Shown: positions 46,337 through 58,484 of the stretch, in pieces | Layout of the letters: the number at the start of each line of letters is the position of its first letter | How positions within the stretch are numbered: the stretch's first letter is position 1 | NCBI GenBank assembly: GCA_026225945.1 | Contig: JAMJFZ010001770.1 | Location: 1,016,001-1,080,000 of the forward strand | DNA: 64,000 nt | Reading direction: 5' to 3' | DNA from: Cricetomys ansorgei | Lineage: Eukaryota > Chordata > Mammalia > Rodentia > Nesomyidae | The notes under the pieces: model-generated | The model's database searches: none | What the model was told of the DNA's origin: nothing | What the model saw: the letters and a program-made list of their open reading frames with translations, nothing else | Position numbers and translations under genes: made by a program

Positions 46337-46440
46337 TAAAACAGCCAGGTGTGATGGTGCATTCCTACCATCCTAGAGCCGGAGAGTTGGAGCCTGAGGC
46401 TTGGTGGGTCGACTACTAAGTTCTAGATGACAGGGCAGCA
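46337..46440 (+). mobile_element. degraded B1-type SINE
   Basis: The blocks aacagccaggtgtgatggtg, cattcctaccatcctagagc and ttggagcctgaggcttggtg form a B1-like left and middle part. Confidence 0.6.
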
Positions 46441-47652
46441 GTAAAGGCTCTTCAAGGGAAAACTATTTCTTCTTGCCAAGAGGGAAACATCTGTCTAGAG
46501 TGGAGACCTCACATCCCAGTTGAGCAGGGTAAAGGACCATCACTCAGGAAGGCAGAATCACCTTAAACTGTGCCAAAGAGATAGGCAGGATAGTAATCCC
46601 TTTAATGAGATGGTGTACTTGCCTTGCCACAGTTCATCCTTTAGTAGTCTACAGGTTACACTCACACAGCTTTGTAAGTCTGCTGAAATTCTGAAATTTC
46701 AGAAAAGTATAATGCCCCCCTGCCTCCCCCCCTTTTTTTTTTGCATGCTCTGCCCAAGTCTTTGGACTTCATTTTTTTCTCTAAAGTTCCCCTCCCTACC
46801 TTATGGTGCCTGCTCCCATGTGGCTGACCTGCATGGAGGCTTCACTCAAATGGCAAGGCCTTTTTCTGTTTCCCATCTCTTCATTCTCCTCCTCCAAGAA
46901 GGTGCCAAGATTCACAACTTTCTCCCTGGGGTTTTTCCATTCTTAAATTTTTTTTATTAATTACAGAGGGGATCTAATTTCCCTGGTATCATCTGTGACC
47001 AAAAAGGGACACTCCAAAATTTCTAATAACACAGGTCAAAGAAAGACCAGGTCTAAATAAACAAGGGGGACAGAATCCAAGGAATGAAACCTGAGTTGAC
47101 TGTAGCTTTCATAGGGACATACACATGAGTATATATGTACAGTTGCACACAAAATCCCCACAGAAAACTAAATTCAAAGGAAACAATAGAATTAGAGTTA
47201 GAAGGGATTTAAGAAGTCAAAACAACAGCAGTTTGTAATCTTTCTCTCTATATATAGACAGAACATCAAAAAAAAAAATCTGCTCTTCCCCTCTATCCCA
47301 TTGTCCACACCATGGCACAAAATGTGGAACTGAACCCATCTTATGCCATCCCGGTATATTTTAGGATACTGGAGTTCTTGTAGGTTTATCAGTATTAAAA
47401 ACGATGGGAATATCTCCCATGCACTTCCTTTTAAAACTTATTTTAAATCGGCATACAAGTATTAGAACCATCACAGCAGTTTCAAACCAAGCACACTTTA
47501 GTGACACTCCTCCCTGTCTCTCCATTTCTCCCTGTAATCTCCCCTAGTTTCCTTTCTGCTTTCATGTCCCATGTGTGCTTCTGCTCTGCCTCTTTCCTCA
47601 GCACCTCTTTCTACCTTGTGTTGGTCTCTGTAAAGAGTATTATTTAATAAGT
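46441..47652. other. non-coding stretch, nothing recognised
   Basis: A 146-codon plus-strand frame (46520-46960) has a low-complexity Pro/Phe run from a C/T tract and no domain. Confidence 0.45.
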
Positions 47653-47764
47653 CCACCCAGTGACCACAAGGACCCAAACCTCCAGCTGTGAACCCCACTG
47701 TGACCCATGTAGCCATCTCCAGCCCACTCGATCACTTCCCTAACTGAATGTTTTCTGCTCCCTC

Positions 47765-47766
<2 letters not shown>
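47653..47766 (-). repeat. unidentified dispersed repeat, copy 1
   Basis: About 114 bases match 50151-50265: ccacccagtgaccacaagga, cctccagctgtg, gtagccatctccagcccact and tttctgctccctcc. Orientation is arbitrary: on the minus strand both copies read GGSRKH...REVIEWAG in one frame. The family is unknown to me; an ERV or LTR fragment is possible. Confidence 0.75.
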
Positions 47767-47803
<37 letters not shown>

Positions 47804-47812
47804 TGTGTGTGT
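47767..47812. repeat. (GT)n microsatellite
   Basis: The GT run is interrupted by a gcgc and starts exactly at the end of the unidentified repeat copy. Confidence 0.96.
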
Positions 47813-48820
47813 AAATGTGGGTAAAGCTAAAAAATCTAGACAGAACATGAACATTCAGAAATTGACCTAAAGCAAGTCTGGAAAACTGAACATAAAACTG
47901 ATTCTTCACATGTTGTTTATAAAAAAGAGTTTTTAAGAAAGATGAGCAATGAGAACAATGTATTTCCAAACAGCAAAACCAAGAAGATCCAACAAACAGG
48001 TAGAAGGCAACTATGGGAGGGAAACAGAATTTGTTTGGACAAGAGGGAAGCTAAAAGACAAACTATAAAAAGACCTCAAGACAGCATCAGTACACAGGTG
48101 CTCTAGGAAGCACCTAGTTCAGACAACAGGCACGAATTCTCTTGCATGACTGGTTCAGGATAATGGTGGAAGCCAGTGCTAATAAGAAACTCAGCATGGT
48201 ATAGACTAAAGTACGTTGGTGCTTGTTTGCATCTTAAGATCATGTCAGGTCACAAGTGCTTTGTCTTTTTTTTTTTTTTTTGTGGGATTGTAAAAAAAAG
48301 AAGAAGCTGTTGTTGCTGTATTAACATAATGGTTTCCTGGTATCTGGCTCCCTGGAGCAGTAAATAAGGGGAGTATTAGACTAGAGGATGGCTCTGGGGA
48401 AGCTAGGCCCTCTTGCATCACTTCAAGGTGGCTCCAAGAGGCTAATTGCAGAGGAGTTGATGGACTCCCTCAGGAATCCACTCCAGGTCCTGTTGGTCAG
48501 AAAGAAGCTGGCCAGAACATAAAGAAGAAAGCTCCATGGAAGAATCATGTCAAGAAGAAACAAAAAGAGGAGGGGGGTGGGGGAAGGCGAGAGCTCCTAG
48601 AGACTCAGCTCTTTAGAGCTCTCACATTAAAGGTGGTTGGTATACAGAACGTTGTGCCCACAGCTACCAATGCAAGCAACCATTGTACATCTACAATGTG
48701 TTTATGGATGCATTTTACCTCATGTGAATGAATTAATAGAAAAAAAATAAAGCAAAGACTTAAATAAAATGTCCAAAAATTGTAACTTGTACTTAAACAT
48801 GTAATAAAGCATTAACTCAA
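47813..48820. other. non-coding stretch, nothing recognised
   Basis: A T-run lies near 48267-48280. No exon or named repeat is recognised. Confidence 0.45.
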
Positions 48821-48906
48821 TAGTAGTAGGAGGAGAAGGAGGAAGAGGAGGAGGAGGAGGAAGAAGAAGAAAAAGAGGAGGAGGAGGAAGAGGAGGAGGA
48901 GAGGAG

Positions 48907-48956
<50 letters not shown>

Positions 48957-48966
48957 GGGGGAGGAA

Positions 48967-48998
<32 letters not shown>

Positions 48999-49084
48999 GG
49001 AGGAGGAGGAGGAGAGGAGGAGGAGGAAGAGGAGGAGGAGGAAGGAGAAGAGGAGGAGGAGGGAGGAGGAGGGAGGAAGAGGAG

Positions 49085-49149
<65 letters not shown>

Positions 49150-49292
49150 GGAGGAGGAAGAGGAGGAGGAAGACAAGGAGGAGGAGGAAGGAGGAAGAGG
49201 AAGAGGAGGAGGAGGAAGAGAGGAGGAGGAAGAGGAGGAGGATGAGGAGGACGAGGAGGATGAGGAGGAACAGCAGCAGCAGCAGCAGCAGC
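48821..49292. repeat. long (AGG/AGGAAG)n purine tract ending in (CAG)7
   Basis: About 470 bases of gga/aga units. Positions 48828-49173 (346 bases) contain only purines on the plus strand. The end passes through gat/gac variants into CAG units at 49271-49292. The poly-Ser, poly-Pro and poly-Leu frames on the minus strand come from this repeat and are not genes. Confidence 0.98.
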
Positions 49293-50150
49293 AATGAATT
49301 CAGTCATATACAGAGTACACAGAGACCTCATAAAGAAAACTGTCAGCACGATGATGGTGTGATAGGTAGTTTTCCATTTTTACCCACATAAGTTCACAGC
49401 TATCTATGGATAGAAGTTCTGTGAAAATAATGGGATTCACAAAGAATATGACAAAGACTTGGGAAAGCCCACAAAGGAGCAGGGTCCACTGAGAGGACAG
49501 AACTGTGTATCAGGGGCAAATTTGACAGCATTGTTTCCAGCTCTAGACCTAGAAATGGCCCCAAACCCCTGTGGATGTGGTTATACACCTACTTGGCTTT
49601 GGAAGATTCTCCTGCCAAAACCATGAACCTTCCAGAAGAACTTGGCAGAGCCATGCCTATGAATGCCTTGGTTGATGTGACTGCTGATCTTAGCATGTGT
49701 ATGGTTCTGAAGCCACTCCTGATAGGTAAGTCCGGTTCTCTTATCAATGCCTGAAGTAGTCATGCTCAGAATTCAGCCCCCAGAGAGATGGGAAGTTGAG
49801 GGGTGAGGGTGGTCTAGAATGTGGGACAGGCATGGTAAGCACAGCACTACAGCAGACCCTGAAGAAGAGCTGGCGAGAAGGGCAGGTCCTCTCAGGTACT
49901 GTGAGAAGTAGTCCCAATTACAAACAAAATCTGAGGGAACTGTGGTCAGCTATCCCCTCAAGGCGCACCTAAAGACTTTGGTGGTGGAAGCGGACCCTGA
50001 AGCAAGTTTGTGGCTGGGTCACAGTCTAAGGCTAGTTAGTATTGACTGTGCAGAGACTCAGTCATTAACTCAGAAGGAGCCATCAACACACCTAGGATAG
50101 GCTTTCCACCTAGACTCTGAAATATATCAGGGTCATTATGGCAGTCAAGG
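49293..50150. other. non-coding stretch, nothing recognised
   Basis: A minus-strand 60-codon frame (49581-49763) and a plus-strand GTAAGTCC word near 49726 are present, but no exon can be supported. Confidence 0.4.
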
Positions 50151-50265
50151 GCACCCAGTGACCACAAGAATCCAAATCTCCAGCTGTGGACCCCCCCATT
50201 GTGACCATGTAGCCAGCTCCAGCCCACTCAATCACTTCTCTAGTTACATGCTTTCTGCTCCCTCC
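50151..50265 (-). repeat. unidentified dispersed repeat, copy 2
   Basis: This partner of 47653-47766 lies 2.5 kb away in the same orientation (gcacccagtgaccacaagaa, tctccagctgtgga, gtagccagctccagcccact, tttctgctccctcc). Confidence 0.75.
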
Positions 50266-50351
50266 AAAACTGATGCTGATGGTGCCTTCCCCATACAACG
50301 GTATGTAGAAGTTTGACTATTCAATGGTGACTGCAATGACTATTCAAGGAG

Positions 50352-50412
50352 TAGCTCACTGGAAGAGTGCTTGCTTAGTACCTGCAAAGGACCTGAACTC
50401 AATCACTAGAGT
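50352..50412 (+). mobile_element. ID-like SINE fragment
   Basis: The sequence ggagtagctcactggaagag followed by tgcttgcttagtacctgcaa and ctgaactcaatcactagag is an ID-type tRNA-like core with no tail. Confidence 0.65.
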
Positions 50413-50439
50413 CTACAGAAATAACTGGTGACTGCTGAG

Positions 50440-50712
50440 TCATGTAGTCTGCCCTTATGTATGAGATTAGATGCCCTTGCAAAAGAGCCTGAGAATTTGT
50501 CCTGGCTTTCTTCAGCACAAGAACAGGATTCCTCTCTCCAGAGAGCGCAGAAGCAAACTGCCACCTCTGAAGCAGAGGGCAGTGCCACCAGAAAACTCAA
50601 ACTGCTGCTGTCTCAATCCTGGACTTCTTAGACTCCAACTGTAAGAAATAAATTTCTTTTGTTTATAAGTTACCAATGTCAGATATATTGCTATAATAGC
50701 ATGAATAGAAAA
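50440..50712 (+). mobile_element. MLT1-type MaLR LTR
   Basis: The blocks aagagcctgagaatttgtcc, agaagcaaactgccacctct, caatcctggacttcttagac, aactgtaagaaataaatttc and ttttgtttataagttaccaa match MLT1, an older, mammal-wide MaLR. The ataaat context keeps the old polyadenylation region. Confidence 0.8.
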
Positions 50713-50714
50713 AA

Positions 50715-52130
50715 AGTCTGTCTGAACGTCTGTAGAGACCCAAAAAGTGTATGATCCTTTAAATGAACCAATGCAGAACTTCCCAGACAACAAAAGAGCA
50801 AATACGACACTACTGAAAGAAACAAAAACATTGTTCATAACTGATCCAAACAATGGAGATCTTCAAACTGCCTGAAAAAGAATTTACAACAATCATCTTT
50901 AAAAAGCTCAATGGTAGACAGAAAACAGATATAAAACTAGACAGATTTAGGAAAACAATACACCAGGAAAATTCGAAATTTAATAAAGAAAATAAAACCA
51001 TGAAGAGAACAAAAAAGAACTAAATAACAGGATGAAGAACAACAGGACAGAAATGAAGCATCATCTGCAGGACGGACTATTCAAGAGCGAGATAAGTAAA
51101 GAGGAAGATGGGACATTTGAAAAGCCAGACAGAAGGATAGAAAGACAAAATAATAATAAAAATGATCTAAGTATAAGAATCACAAAGAAGGGAAAATTGT
51201 CAGAAAGTTTAAAGAAATACTGTCTGAAAGTTTCTAAATCTTAGAAAGTATGTGGATATCAAGAAATCACGGAACACAAACACTCTACCTCAGACCAGCT
51301 CAAGAGGAGGATCAACAGCCAAGATCAGTGGTTAAAAGCATTGGCTGTTCTTCAGATGACCTAGGTTCTATTCCCAGCACTGAATGGCAGCCCATGACAG
51401 TTCCCAAGGATACGACGCCCTTTTCTGGCCTCCACAAGCACTATATACACATAGTACATAGATATAACTCAGGTAAAACACTCATGCACGCAAAATAAAA
51501 AATTTTTAAATGCAAAAAAGGGGGGGCTGGTCCCACACAAAAGGCAATGCCTGTAGCCATACTGAACTTTTTCCAACAAAAACTTTACAAGCCAAGAATA
51601 AGTAGGATGATATATTAATTATACTCATTGTGCTCAAAGGGAAAACAAAAGAGAGAAAAAAAAACCCACCTCACCAACTGAGAGTCTAAAACCTTGCAAA
51701 GGTGTTCTTCAGAAATAAAAAAAAAAGAAGAGGTACAGATATTCCCACACAGACAGGAGTCCATCAACATGAGATCTGTCTAAGAAAAATGCTGAGGATA
51801 GAAGCACTAACAAACAGCATGAAGAATACAACAGTGTGGAGCTTATTAGCAAAGGTAGAGCAGGTTTGAGCTCAGACCCCGAGACTGTGACTGTAACATG
51901 AAAAGGTGTAAGACTTACAGAACCATTAGATATTATTATCATACCCCCAGTAATCTGTCAGTGGATATAGAACTATAAAAATAAGGGTGACACAGAAAAA
52001 GAAGGGAGAGGAGGACTAAAATGTATTTGCATGAGATTGAAGTTGTTACCTTGATGAAATAGAACATTGTTATCTACAAGATGTTTTATGTAACTCCCAT
52101 GGAAACCTTAAAGTAAAACCAGCTGGCAGA
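50715..52130 (+). mobile_element. ancient L1 ORF1 region, diverged
   Basis: The blocks aattcgaaatttaataaaga, ctgaactttttccaacaaaa, ttcttcagaaataaaaaa, gacaggagtccatcaacatg and ctacaagatgttttatgtaa are in the order expected for the ORF1 end and inter-ORF linker of an old L1M. All frames are broken. A B2 SINE is inserted. Confidence 0.6.
51316..51514 (+). mobile_element. B2 SINE
   Basis: The blocks gccaagatcagtggttaaaa, gcattggctgttcttcagat, ctattcccagcactgaatgg and gacgcccttttctggcctcc are followed by a degenerate A-rich tail. It sits inside the ancient L1 ORF1 region. Confidence 0.8.
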
Positions 52131-52141
52131 TTCCACTCAAA

Positions 52142-52176
52142 ACCAGTGGTGCATGTACAGCCTTTAATCCCAGCAC
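52142..52176 (+). mobile_element. B1 5' fragment
   Basis: Only accagtggtgcatgtacagc and ctttaatcccagca remain of a B1 left end. Confidence 0.6.
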
Positions 52177-52365
52177 AATACTCAAAGTTGGCAGTAGGTG
52201 GTTTAGCTTTCAACGTCGCCTCAGACACTCAGGGTTCCACTGATGAGTATGGCGCCTACCATGATGGTGATTCCCTCTTCTGAAGTCTGGCAAGGTATGC
52301 ATATATGACTATGCCTCCGTGTCTCCTTGCTGAGCCACTGCAGTAGCCGTACTACTAGAGTATCC

Positions 52366-52650
52366 AGTTAATGGCGCTGTTTGAGGAGGTCATGGAGTCT
52401 TTAGGAAATGGAGCCTTATTGGAGAATGTGCATCATTTATATCACACTGGGGGTGGGCTTGGAGTTTACAGACTCATCCAACTTCTAGTTCTTGCTTCCT
52501 GTATGTGGATTAAGATGTGATCTCTTAGCATCTTGTTCCTCCCATCATACCTTCTGTACCATTAAGGTCATCTAGCCCTGTGAATAAATTCTTCCTAAGT
52601 TGCTTCTGTTCGTAGAATTTTATCATGCAACAGAAATGAAACTTAGATAT
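52366..52650 (+). mobile_element. MaLR LTR (MT/ORR1-like), 5'-truncated
   Basis: The blocks tttaggaaatggagccttat, cactgggggtgggcttggag, gttcttgcttcctgtatgtg, cctgtgaataaattcttcct and catgcaacagaaatgaaact follow the MaLR LTR order to its 3' end. Confidence 0.7.
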
Positions 52651-52689
52651 AAAGCTTAGTATTTTATCAAATGAATTGAAAGCTGTTAT

Positions 52690-53325
52690 TCACACTAAAA
52701 TCAAGAGGTAGATGCTTAAAGCAGCATTATTTATGATTGCCAAAATTTGGCAATAACCATAACCTTCAGTGTATAAATGGATAAACTGTTACAGTCAAAC
52801 AATGGATTTTTAGTGCTAAAAAGAAATGAGCTATCAAGCCATGAAAAAAACATGGTGGAATCTTACATGCATATTACTGAATGAAAGAAGTCAATCTTCA
52901 GAGGTTATGTGCTGAATGATTCCAACTCTATGACATTTTGGACAAGGGAAATCTATGGAGATAGTAAATGGCCAATATGCCAGACAGGAAGATGGGAGTA
53001 TGCATAGGTGGAAGATAGAGAATCTCTAGAAGGCAAACTATTCTCTATGACATGACAAGGGTAAGTAAACACATGTTTTTAAGCATTTATCCAAACTCAC
53101 AGAATTTGTAACACCAAGAATCACCCCGAATGTCAAATATGGACTTTGGGTGGAAAGGATGGTAGGTGCACTGATCACAGCAAGCACTGATATATTGTAG
53201 ACTATTAGTAGCAGAGGAGGCAAGTGTGGTGGTGGGGTAAGAATTGTGCTGGAACTTTCTGTGTTGCCCAAAAGATTGTGCTGTGAATCTAAAACTACTC
53301 AAAATAATAAAGTCTATTTTTTCTT
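52690..53325 (+). mobile_element. ancient L1 (L1MA-like) 3' end
   Basis: The blocks taaagcagcattatttatga, gaaatgagctatcaagccat, cttacatgcatattactgaa, caccccgaatgtcaaatatg and ctgtgaatctaaaactactc lead to the classic ataataaagtctattttttc end. ORF2 is broken. Confidence 0.85.
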
Positions 53326-54164
53326 AAATTTTTACCAATGGAGGAAAGTTAAGATTAATTATGACTTATCCTCAGTGTTTCTTTGTAAGAAATATGATTA
53401 AAATTGACTGGAAATGCCAAACCAGTGCTGTAAATGGATTCATAAATTCTTTTTGAAGTTCAATTTTCTCAACTTCTTTTTCTCTAAACAGTAACTGAGA
53501 AAGACATGGCCTTTCAGTTAATTAGCAATTAACCTCTATAAACTAGACATAGCCACAGCATGAAGGGCCTTTCATGTGGGTGATCGGTCAACAGACTTCT
53601 TTGGCCAAGCTGTATGAAGTATGCTAAGGAAGCAAGAGTCCAAGTACCTCAGATACCTCCAGATAACAGTGACTGCTGTTACCAAGACACCTTCACTCTG
53701 AGACAGAAACCATCCCAACAGGAAACATTTCAAAAGAATGGAGATGCCAATTTTATGTCTTATGTAATACAGAATAATCAGTAAAAATTTAAGGAAATTA
53801 GCAAAATAGCTCTCATAAAGCAAACTAGAAAACAATTTTGTTTCAAGATTTAAAGGAAGGAAATGTAAGTTCTTTCCAGGCTATGAAGCCCAAGCAACTG
53901 GGAACCTTAACAGAGACTAAGTGCTATCCTTCACCTAAGGAAATGCCACTAAAGTTGACTTAGTAGCTTTTGCGTTGGATCATTCCTTTTATAAAGGAAG
54001 ATAGGTTAAGGAAAGCTATGACCATACATGCCCCATAACATGGTGCTGGATTTACCCTTAATATTCCATAGAGAAATAACAGTCAAGGTTATTGGCAATG
54101 TCCTAGGACTTAAACTTACAACCCTGGAATCGGAAAAGATGAAAGGAGTGCTTGTAATTGCTGA
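53326..54164. other. non-coding stretch, nothing recognised
   Basis: AT-rich, with no exon or named repeat. Confidence 0.45.
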
Positions 54165-54215
54165 GAACTTTCAACAGATGAAAAACTGAGGCCATGAAGG
54201 TTAAGTCAGTGAAAC
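54165..54215 (+). mobile_element. MIR fragment
   Basis: The sequence caacagatgaaaaactgagg followed by catgaaggttaagtcagtg resembles the conserved MIR core (acagatgaggaaactgagg... gttaagtgactt). Confidence 0.45.
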
Positions 54216-54954
54216 CATTAAAATCCAACCACTCTATTATTTCAGCATGTATCTCCCACCCTGAAACATCTAAAGACAAATGTTCACTTTGCCTGTTCCT
54301 TTGTTTATATACTGTATATTATTTCCCATATACTTAGGGAACAATGAAAATCATAAAAATATACAAATATGGAGAAAGTAATAATTTTCTTCTGCAGTTC
54401 CTGAATACTTCATAATTTGATGAAATATAGAAAATTTTCTCAGTAGGTCTTTCTAAATCAGGGTGAAAAGAGGCCTTTCCAAATTAGTAATCAACAGTGC
54501 TTCTGTGTATAATCTTAGGAAAGTTGAAGGTCGGCCATGAAAGGGGTGGGCTTCCTGAGAGATGAGAGACTGCATTCAAGTCGTAACTTTATATCCTTGA
54601 TATTTTTCACTGTGCTCTTAAGGATTTAATCTTATCCATGTGTTTGTTCCATGCTGATTATTTTGTTATATGAATACATTTCCAAACCTACAGCCCTCTA
54701 AAATTTAACATTAAGAGGGAATTCTATAGATCATTTAACATAGTAGTAAAAACAGATTCTACTGAAAAGCACTAAATAGAAATCTGAGTTCCTATTAATT
54801 TTGTGTAGTAGATACATTAGAAATAGAGCAAATGAAAACTAAATTTTAAAGTAAAAAATGAATCTTGTCTAATTCAAGGTATGTAATAAATTTTAAAATG
54901 AAATCAGTATTTTCAAAATTGAGATTTTCTTATGTAGTTTTCAAAAATGTTATT

Positions 54955-55050
54955 TTATACTTTCAGTACTTGTCATCTCTGATTGGCCATATTTTGATGC
55001 TTGATAGCCATTTGTGCTGGGAGCTACAAACTGGGCAACACAGCTCTAGA
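54955..55050. mobile_element. possible MER58/hAT-Charlie relic
   Basis: The sequence attggccatattttgatgct, followed by gatagccatttgtgctggga and ggcaacacagctctagac, resembles the end of MER58-type non-autonomous hAT elements. It is highly diverged. Confidence 0.35.
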
Positions 55051-56211
55051 CTCTGTGACAAATGCAAACGAAAATAAAGTGGATGAATAATGATCAGGTT
55101 GCAGGAAAGCAACCCAACCAAACTTCAGAGCAACAAAAACAGCTTCTATGTTGGCCTAGAGGTTGAGCGGGACTAGAGGTTAAGCTTAATCATGTGGATA
55201 ATTTTTTTACACACTGTGTCTATTCAGTGAAACCCACATAGAAACTGTGGACACCGAGGCTCAGTGTAGCTTCCTGGCCAGTAAAAATGCTTTAAAAAAT
55301 GCCGAAGGAAAAGCTAGATCTACAAATCAAGACCACGGAGGGTCCACATGCCCCCCACCTAATGGGTCCTTTGCCTTTCTTCTGTTCCTTTGCATTTCTT
55401 CTGTTGGTCTATTTCTAAGTTGTAGCCTCTACAATGAAGCTATAATTCTAAGTAGTATAAAACTTCCAGAAGTTCCAGGAGCTTATTAAGCCCCAAAAAA
55501 AAACCCTTGAAATTGTGGTAAGCTGGAAGAAGCGCAGGTGGATGAAGAAGAACTGACTTACTATTCTTCTCCTAGAGTCTTAAGTTGGGCAGTCCTGCAA
55601 GAATTGCCCTTAGCCTGGGAATCTGCGTTAACTCTTGTTGCTGAATATCTGAATTGCACTGCATCATGAATCCCTCAGCAGCATTAAGAGAATTCTGATT
55701 AGAATTCAATCCAGATTAAATGCAGCACATTTGGATACTGTTCTCACATTTAACATTGAGAGTGTAGCCCCATTTGTTCTAGCAAAAACAATATGGAAAC
55801 AAATAGACTTGGAAACAATCAGATAACAGCATTTCAGATAACAGCATTTCCTCCAATGAATCAAAACTCTTAAAGACGTTAAAAGTTTTGCTGCCAAAGA
55901 TTATTTTTGAGATGTTGTAGGAAGGGGTCCTGTCTTTCCTACAGGAGCTTAACATTCTTCTTATACTTTCTAGTTTTCTTTCTTTGTTTCATGGGATTAT
56001 TTTAGTATTAGTTTGGAATTATACTCACTAGAGAATGTTAATGTCAGATATTACTATAGTGACCCAACAACCATGTTAAATGCTTAAAGTGGAGAAATAT
56101 CAGCAGAAATACTGTCTGCCACTCGGCATCCATGGCTGATACAATTATTTTCAGATGTCAAGTGCTAGCATTAGAACACACAGCCATTACAGGGATCTAT
56201 CTGGATGGCAG
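55051..56211. other. non-coding stretch, nothing recognised
   Basis: It includes a short tandem duplication agataacagcatttc at about 55821-55850. No exon is recognised. Confidence 0.45.
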
Positions 56212-56275
56212 TTTCCTTCCTTCCTTCCTTCCTTCCTTCCTTCCTTCCTTCCTTCCTTCCTTCCTTTCTTTCTTT
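56212..56275. repeat. (CCTT)n microsatellite
   Basis: About 14 TTCC units end in TTTC. It is the complementary-strand counterpart of the GGAA repeat at 22121-22227. Confidence 0.98.
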
Positions 56276-58406
56276 AATTCCTGTATCAGGAAAATATAAA
56301 CAAATAAGTAAAGAACAAGAAGAAGAACAACAACAAAAAACACAGACAAGAGGATAAGCATTTCTGTCAGCAATTCATATGCTCTGGGCTAGAAGCTTTT
56401 AGTGAGGTGACTGAGTAGCGCAGGTGCCCTGGAGAAGGGGAAGACATTAGCATTCCAGACACTACTGGAAAAGAGGTAATGTCACTTATGGAGCATTTAG
56501 GGTTGAAGAAAAAGGTACACAAGCAATTTCTTCCCATGACAGACTTGTCCTTTTAAAGAACAACCTTTAAGTAGTAGGAGGCATAGGAGATGAATGAATA
56601 TTTCAAGTATTATAGGCACTTCTGTCTTTAAAATGAGCCTTGTTGAAAAAGCCCTCAAAAGTGCTTTTGCAGGGAGAGTGGAGAATGTCATCCTTCTTCC
56701 TGGTTGCCAGAACAGGGGAGTATGCGACATCTTGCTTCCATCCATTGACAAGAGACATTGACAGGGATTCCAGTGAGTCAGAGGGAAAAGTAGGCCTTAG
56801 GCAGTCTGACTGCTGGGATTAGGTAAAATACAGCACAACACTAAGGGGAGCTGAATTTCCCCCAAAAAAGAGGGAAAAAAAGAAGAAAGGTCATTATGAA
56901 AATTTTATTGATGCTACAAAAAAAGTTAAGAACTATTTCTCTGTTCTTCTTGGTTCCTTATATAAAATATTTGGTGATATTTAAAATCTAACAGCCACTG
57001 TCACCAGGTTTGACAATGAAAATGTAAGGGAGGGCAACGTCGACACTGACAGTCTGTGGGGCTACAAAGCCCTGAGGGTCATTTACAGCATCTTTTCAAT
57101 TCTTTCATTGCCCATGCAGTTCAATCAGCTCTTGGAATTCCAGTTTCCACCTTGACACTTCCAGAACACACTCTCTCAGATCTTCTTTGGTGCCCTTCTT
57201 GCTAAAGCAATGTGTTTGCAGGTTTTGGTGCATCTGCATGGATCCTTCATCGTCAGGGACATGTTTATGCAGCATCCCTAACCAAATAATGGCAAAGCTG
57301 AGATGTCCAGAAATTCAAATGTTTCTGGTTGCTAACATAACACAGTGGAAGAGTGCACGCATCCTCACATGACAATTGCAGTCAAAAGTCTGCTGCATCA
57401 AAAATACTGTACAAATAATCCGTTAACTTGTAGGGTAAGGTGTACACAAAACAAATAAATGTTGTGTTTAGACTTGTATCTCACACCCAAGTCAGCTCAT
57501 CATATATATGTAAATACTTCAAAAACAAAATCTGAAACAGTTCTGGTCCAGGGGATCCTCACAACCTACACTAAATAAAAAAACAAAAAACAAAAAAACC
57601 CAAAAAACTTCTTGTTTATCTGAATTTCAAACTTAACCCAGATGGCATGTTGGCTTTAACGGATAACCCTACTTTTAAGTGGCTCTGCTTCGGGTCTAAC
57701 ACCCTCTTCTGCATTTTTCTCACCTTTTCACGGTGATATTTGAAAACAGAACACTGTCACATTTATCTTACAATTAAACAACAGTTCTCAGTGTCTCCGA
57801 ATACAGTACCCAGTTCTTACTAAGTCTTACAAGATTTAGAAATGACTAAAGGGTTACATCACCTCCTCCAGCTACCTGACTTCATTTTAGCCATCTTGTG
57901 GTTACAATGAACTTGTCTACTATAGTAAGCTTTTTATTTCCTCTCAGTTTGTTCATACCACTACCTATCAGAGCATATTCCTCAAACCATCTCCTTCCAG
58001 GTAAATGGCTAACTTACTGTCATCTAGTACAACTGAACATTGTATCCCAGCTCATTGGTGAACAGAGAGACTAAAGGAGAGATTAGGATTAGGTCTTAAA
58101 AATTTACAGCTAGTCACCAATAAAACAAAGAAACAACATAGGCCACAATACACTGATCTAACCAGTTACCCTACTATATCTCTACTCCTTCTGACCAGGA
58201 AAGCAGTAGAAAACTGTAGCAAAATACAGGTCATCCACTACTATGAAACATTATGGGCAGTACTCTAGAAACTAGACAATGATTTATGTCTGGAAATTTT
58301 ACTTTTCTAAATGAAAAACTTTTAGCTATAATATTTTTTAACATTTTATAACTACTAATCTTAGGAATATAAGAATAAAAATATTAAAGTAGTTTACTAC
58401 ATACAC
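56276..58406. other. repeat-poor non-coding stretch
   Basis: A minus-strand open stretch of about 75 codons lies at roughly 57090-57325. No named repeat is recognised apart from an aac/caa-rich patch near 57577-57607. Confidence 0.45.
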
Positions 58407-58433
58407 AGAAGGGGAGGAAAGAAGGGAGGGAGG

Positions 58434-58480
<47 letters not shown>

Positions 58481-58484
58481 AGGA
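58407..58484. repeat. (GGGA)n-(GA)n purine microsatellite
   Basis: A 78-base purine-only run: GGGA units, a central GA run and GGGA again. Confidence 0.97.

Noticed and set aside
46520..46960. 146-codon plus-strand frame
   Set aside because: Part of it is a C/T tract (poly-Pro/Phe). There is no recognised domain, and it is opposite to the EXOC6B strand.
48720..49349. Minus-strand open frames of 119-209 codons rich in Ser, Pro and Leu
   Set aside because: All three frames are translations of the AGG purine tract. The residue runs reflect the repeat and not a protein.
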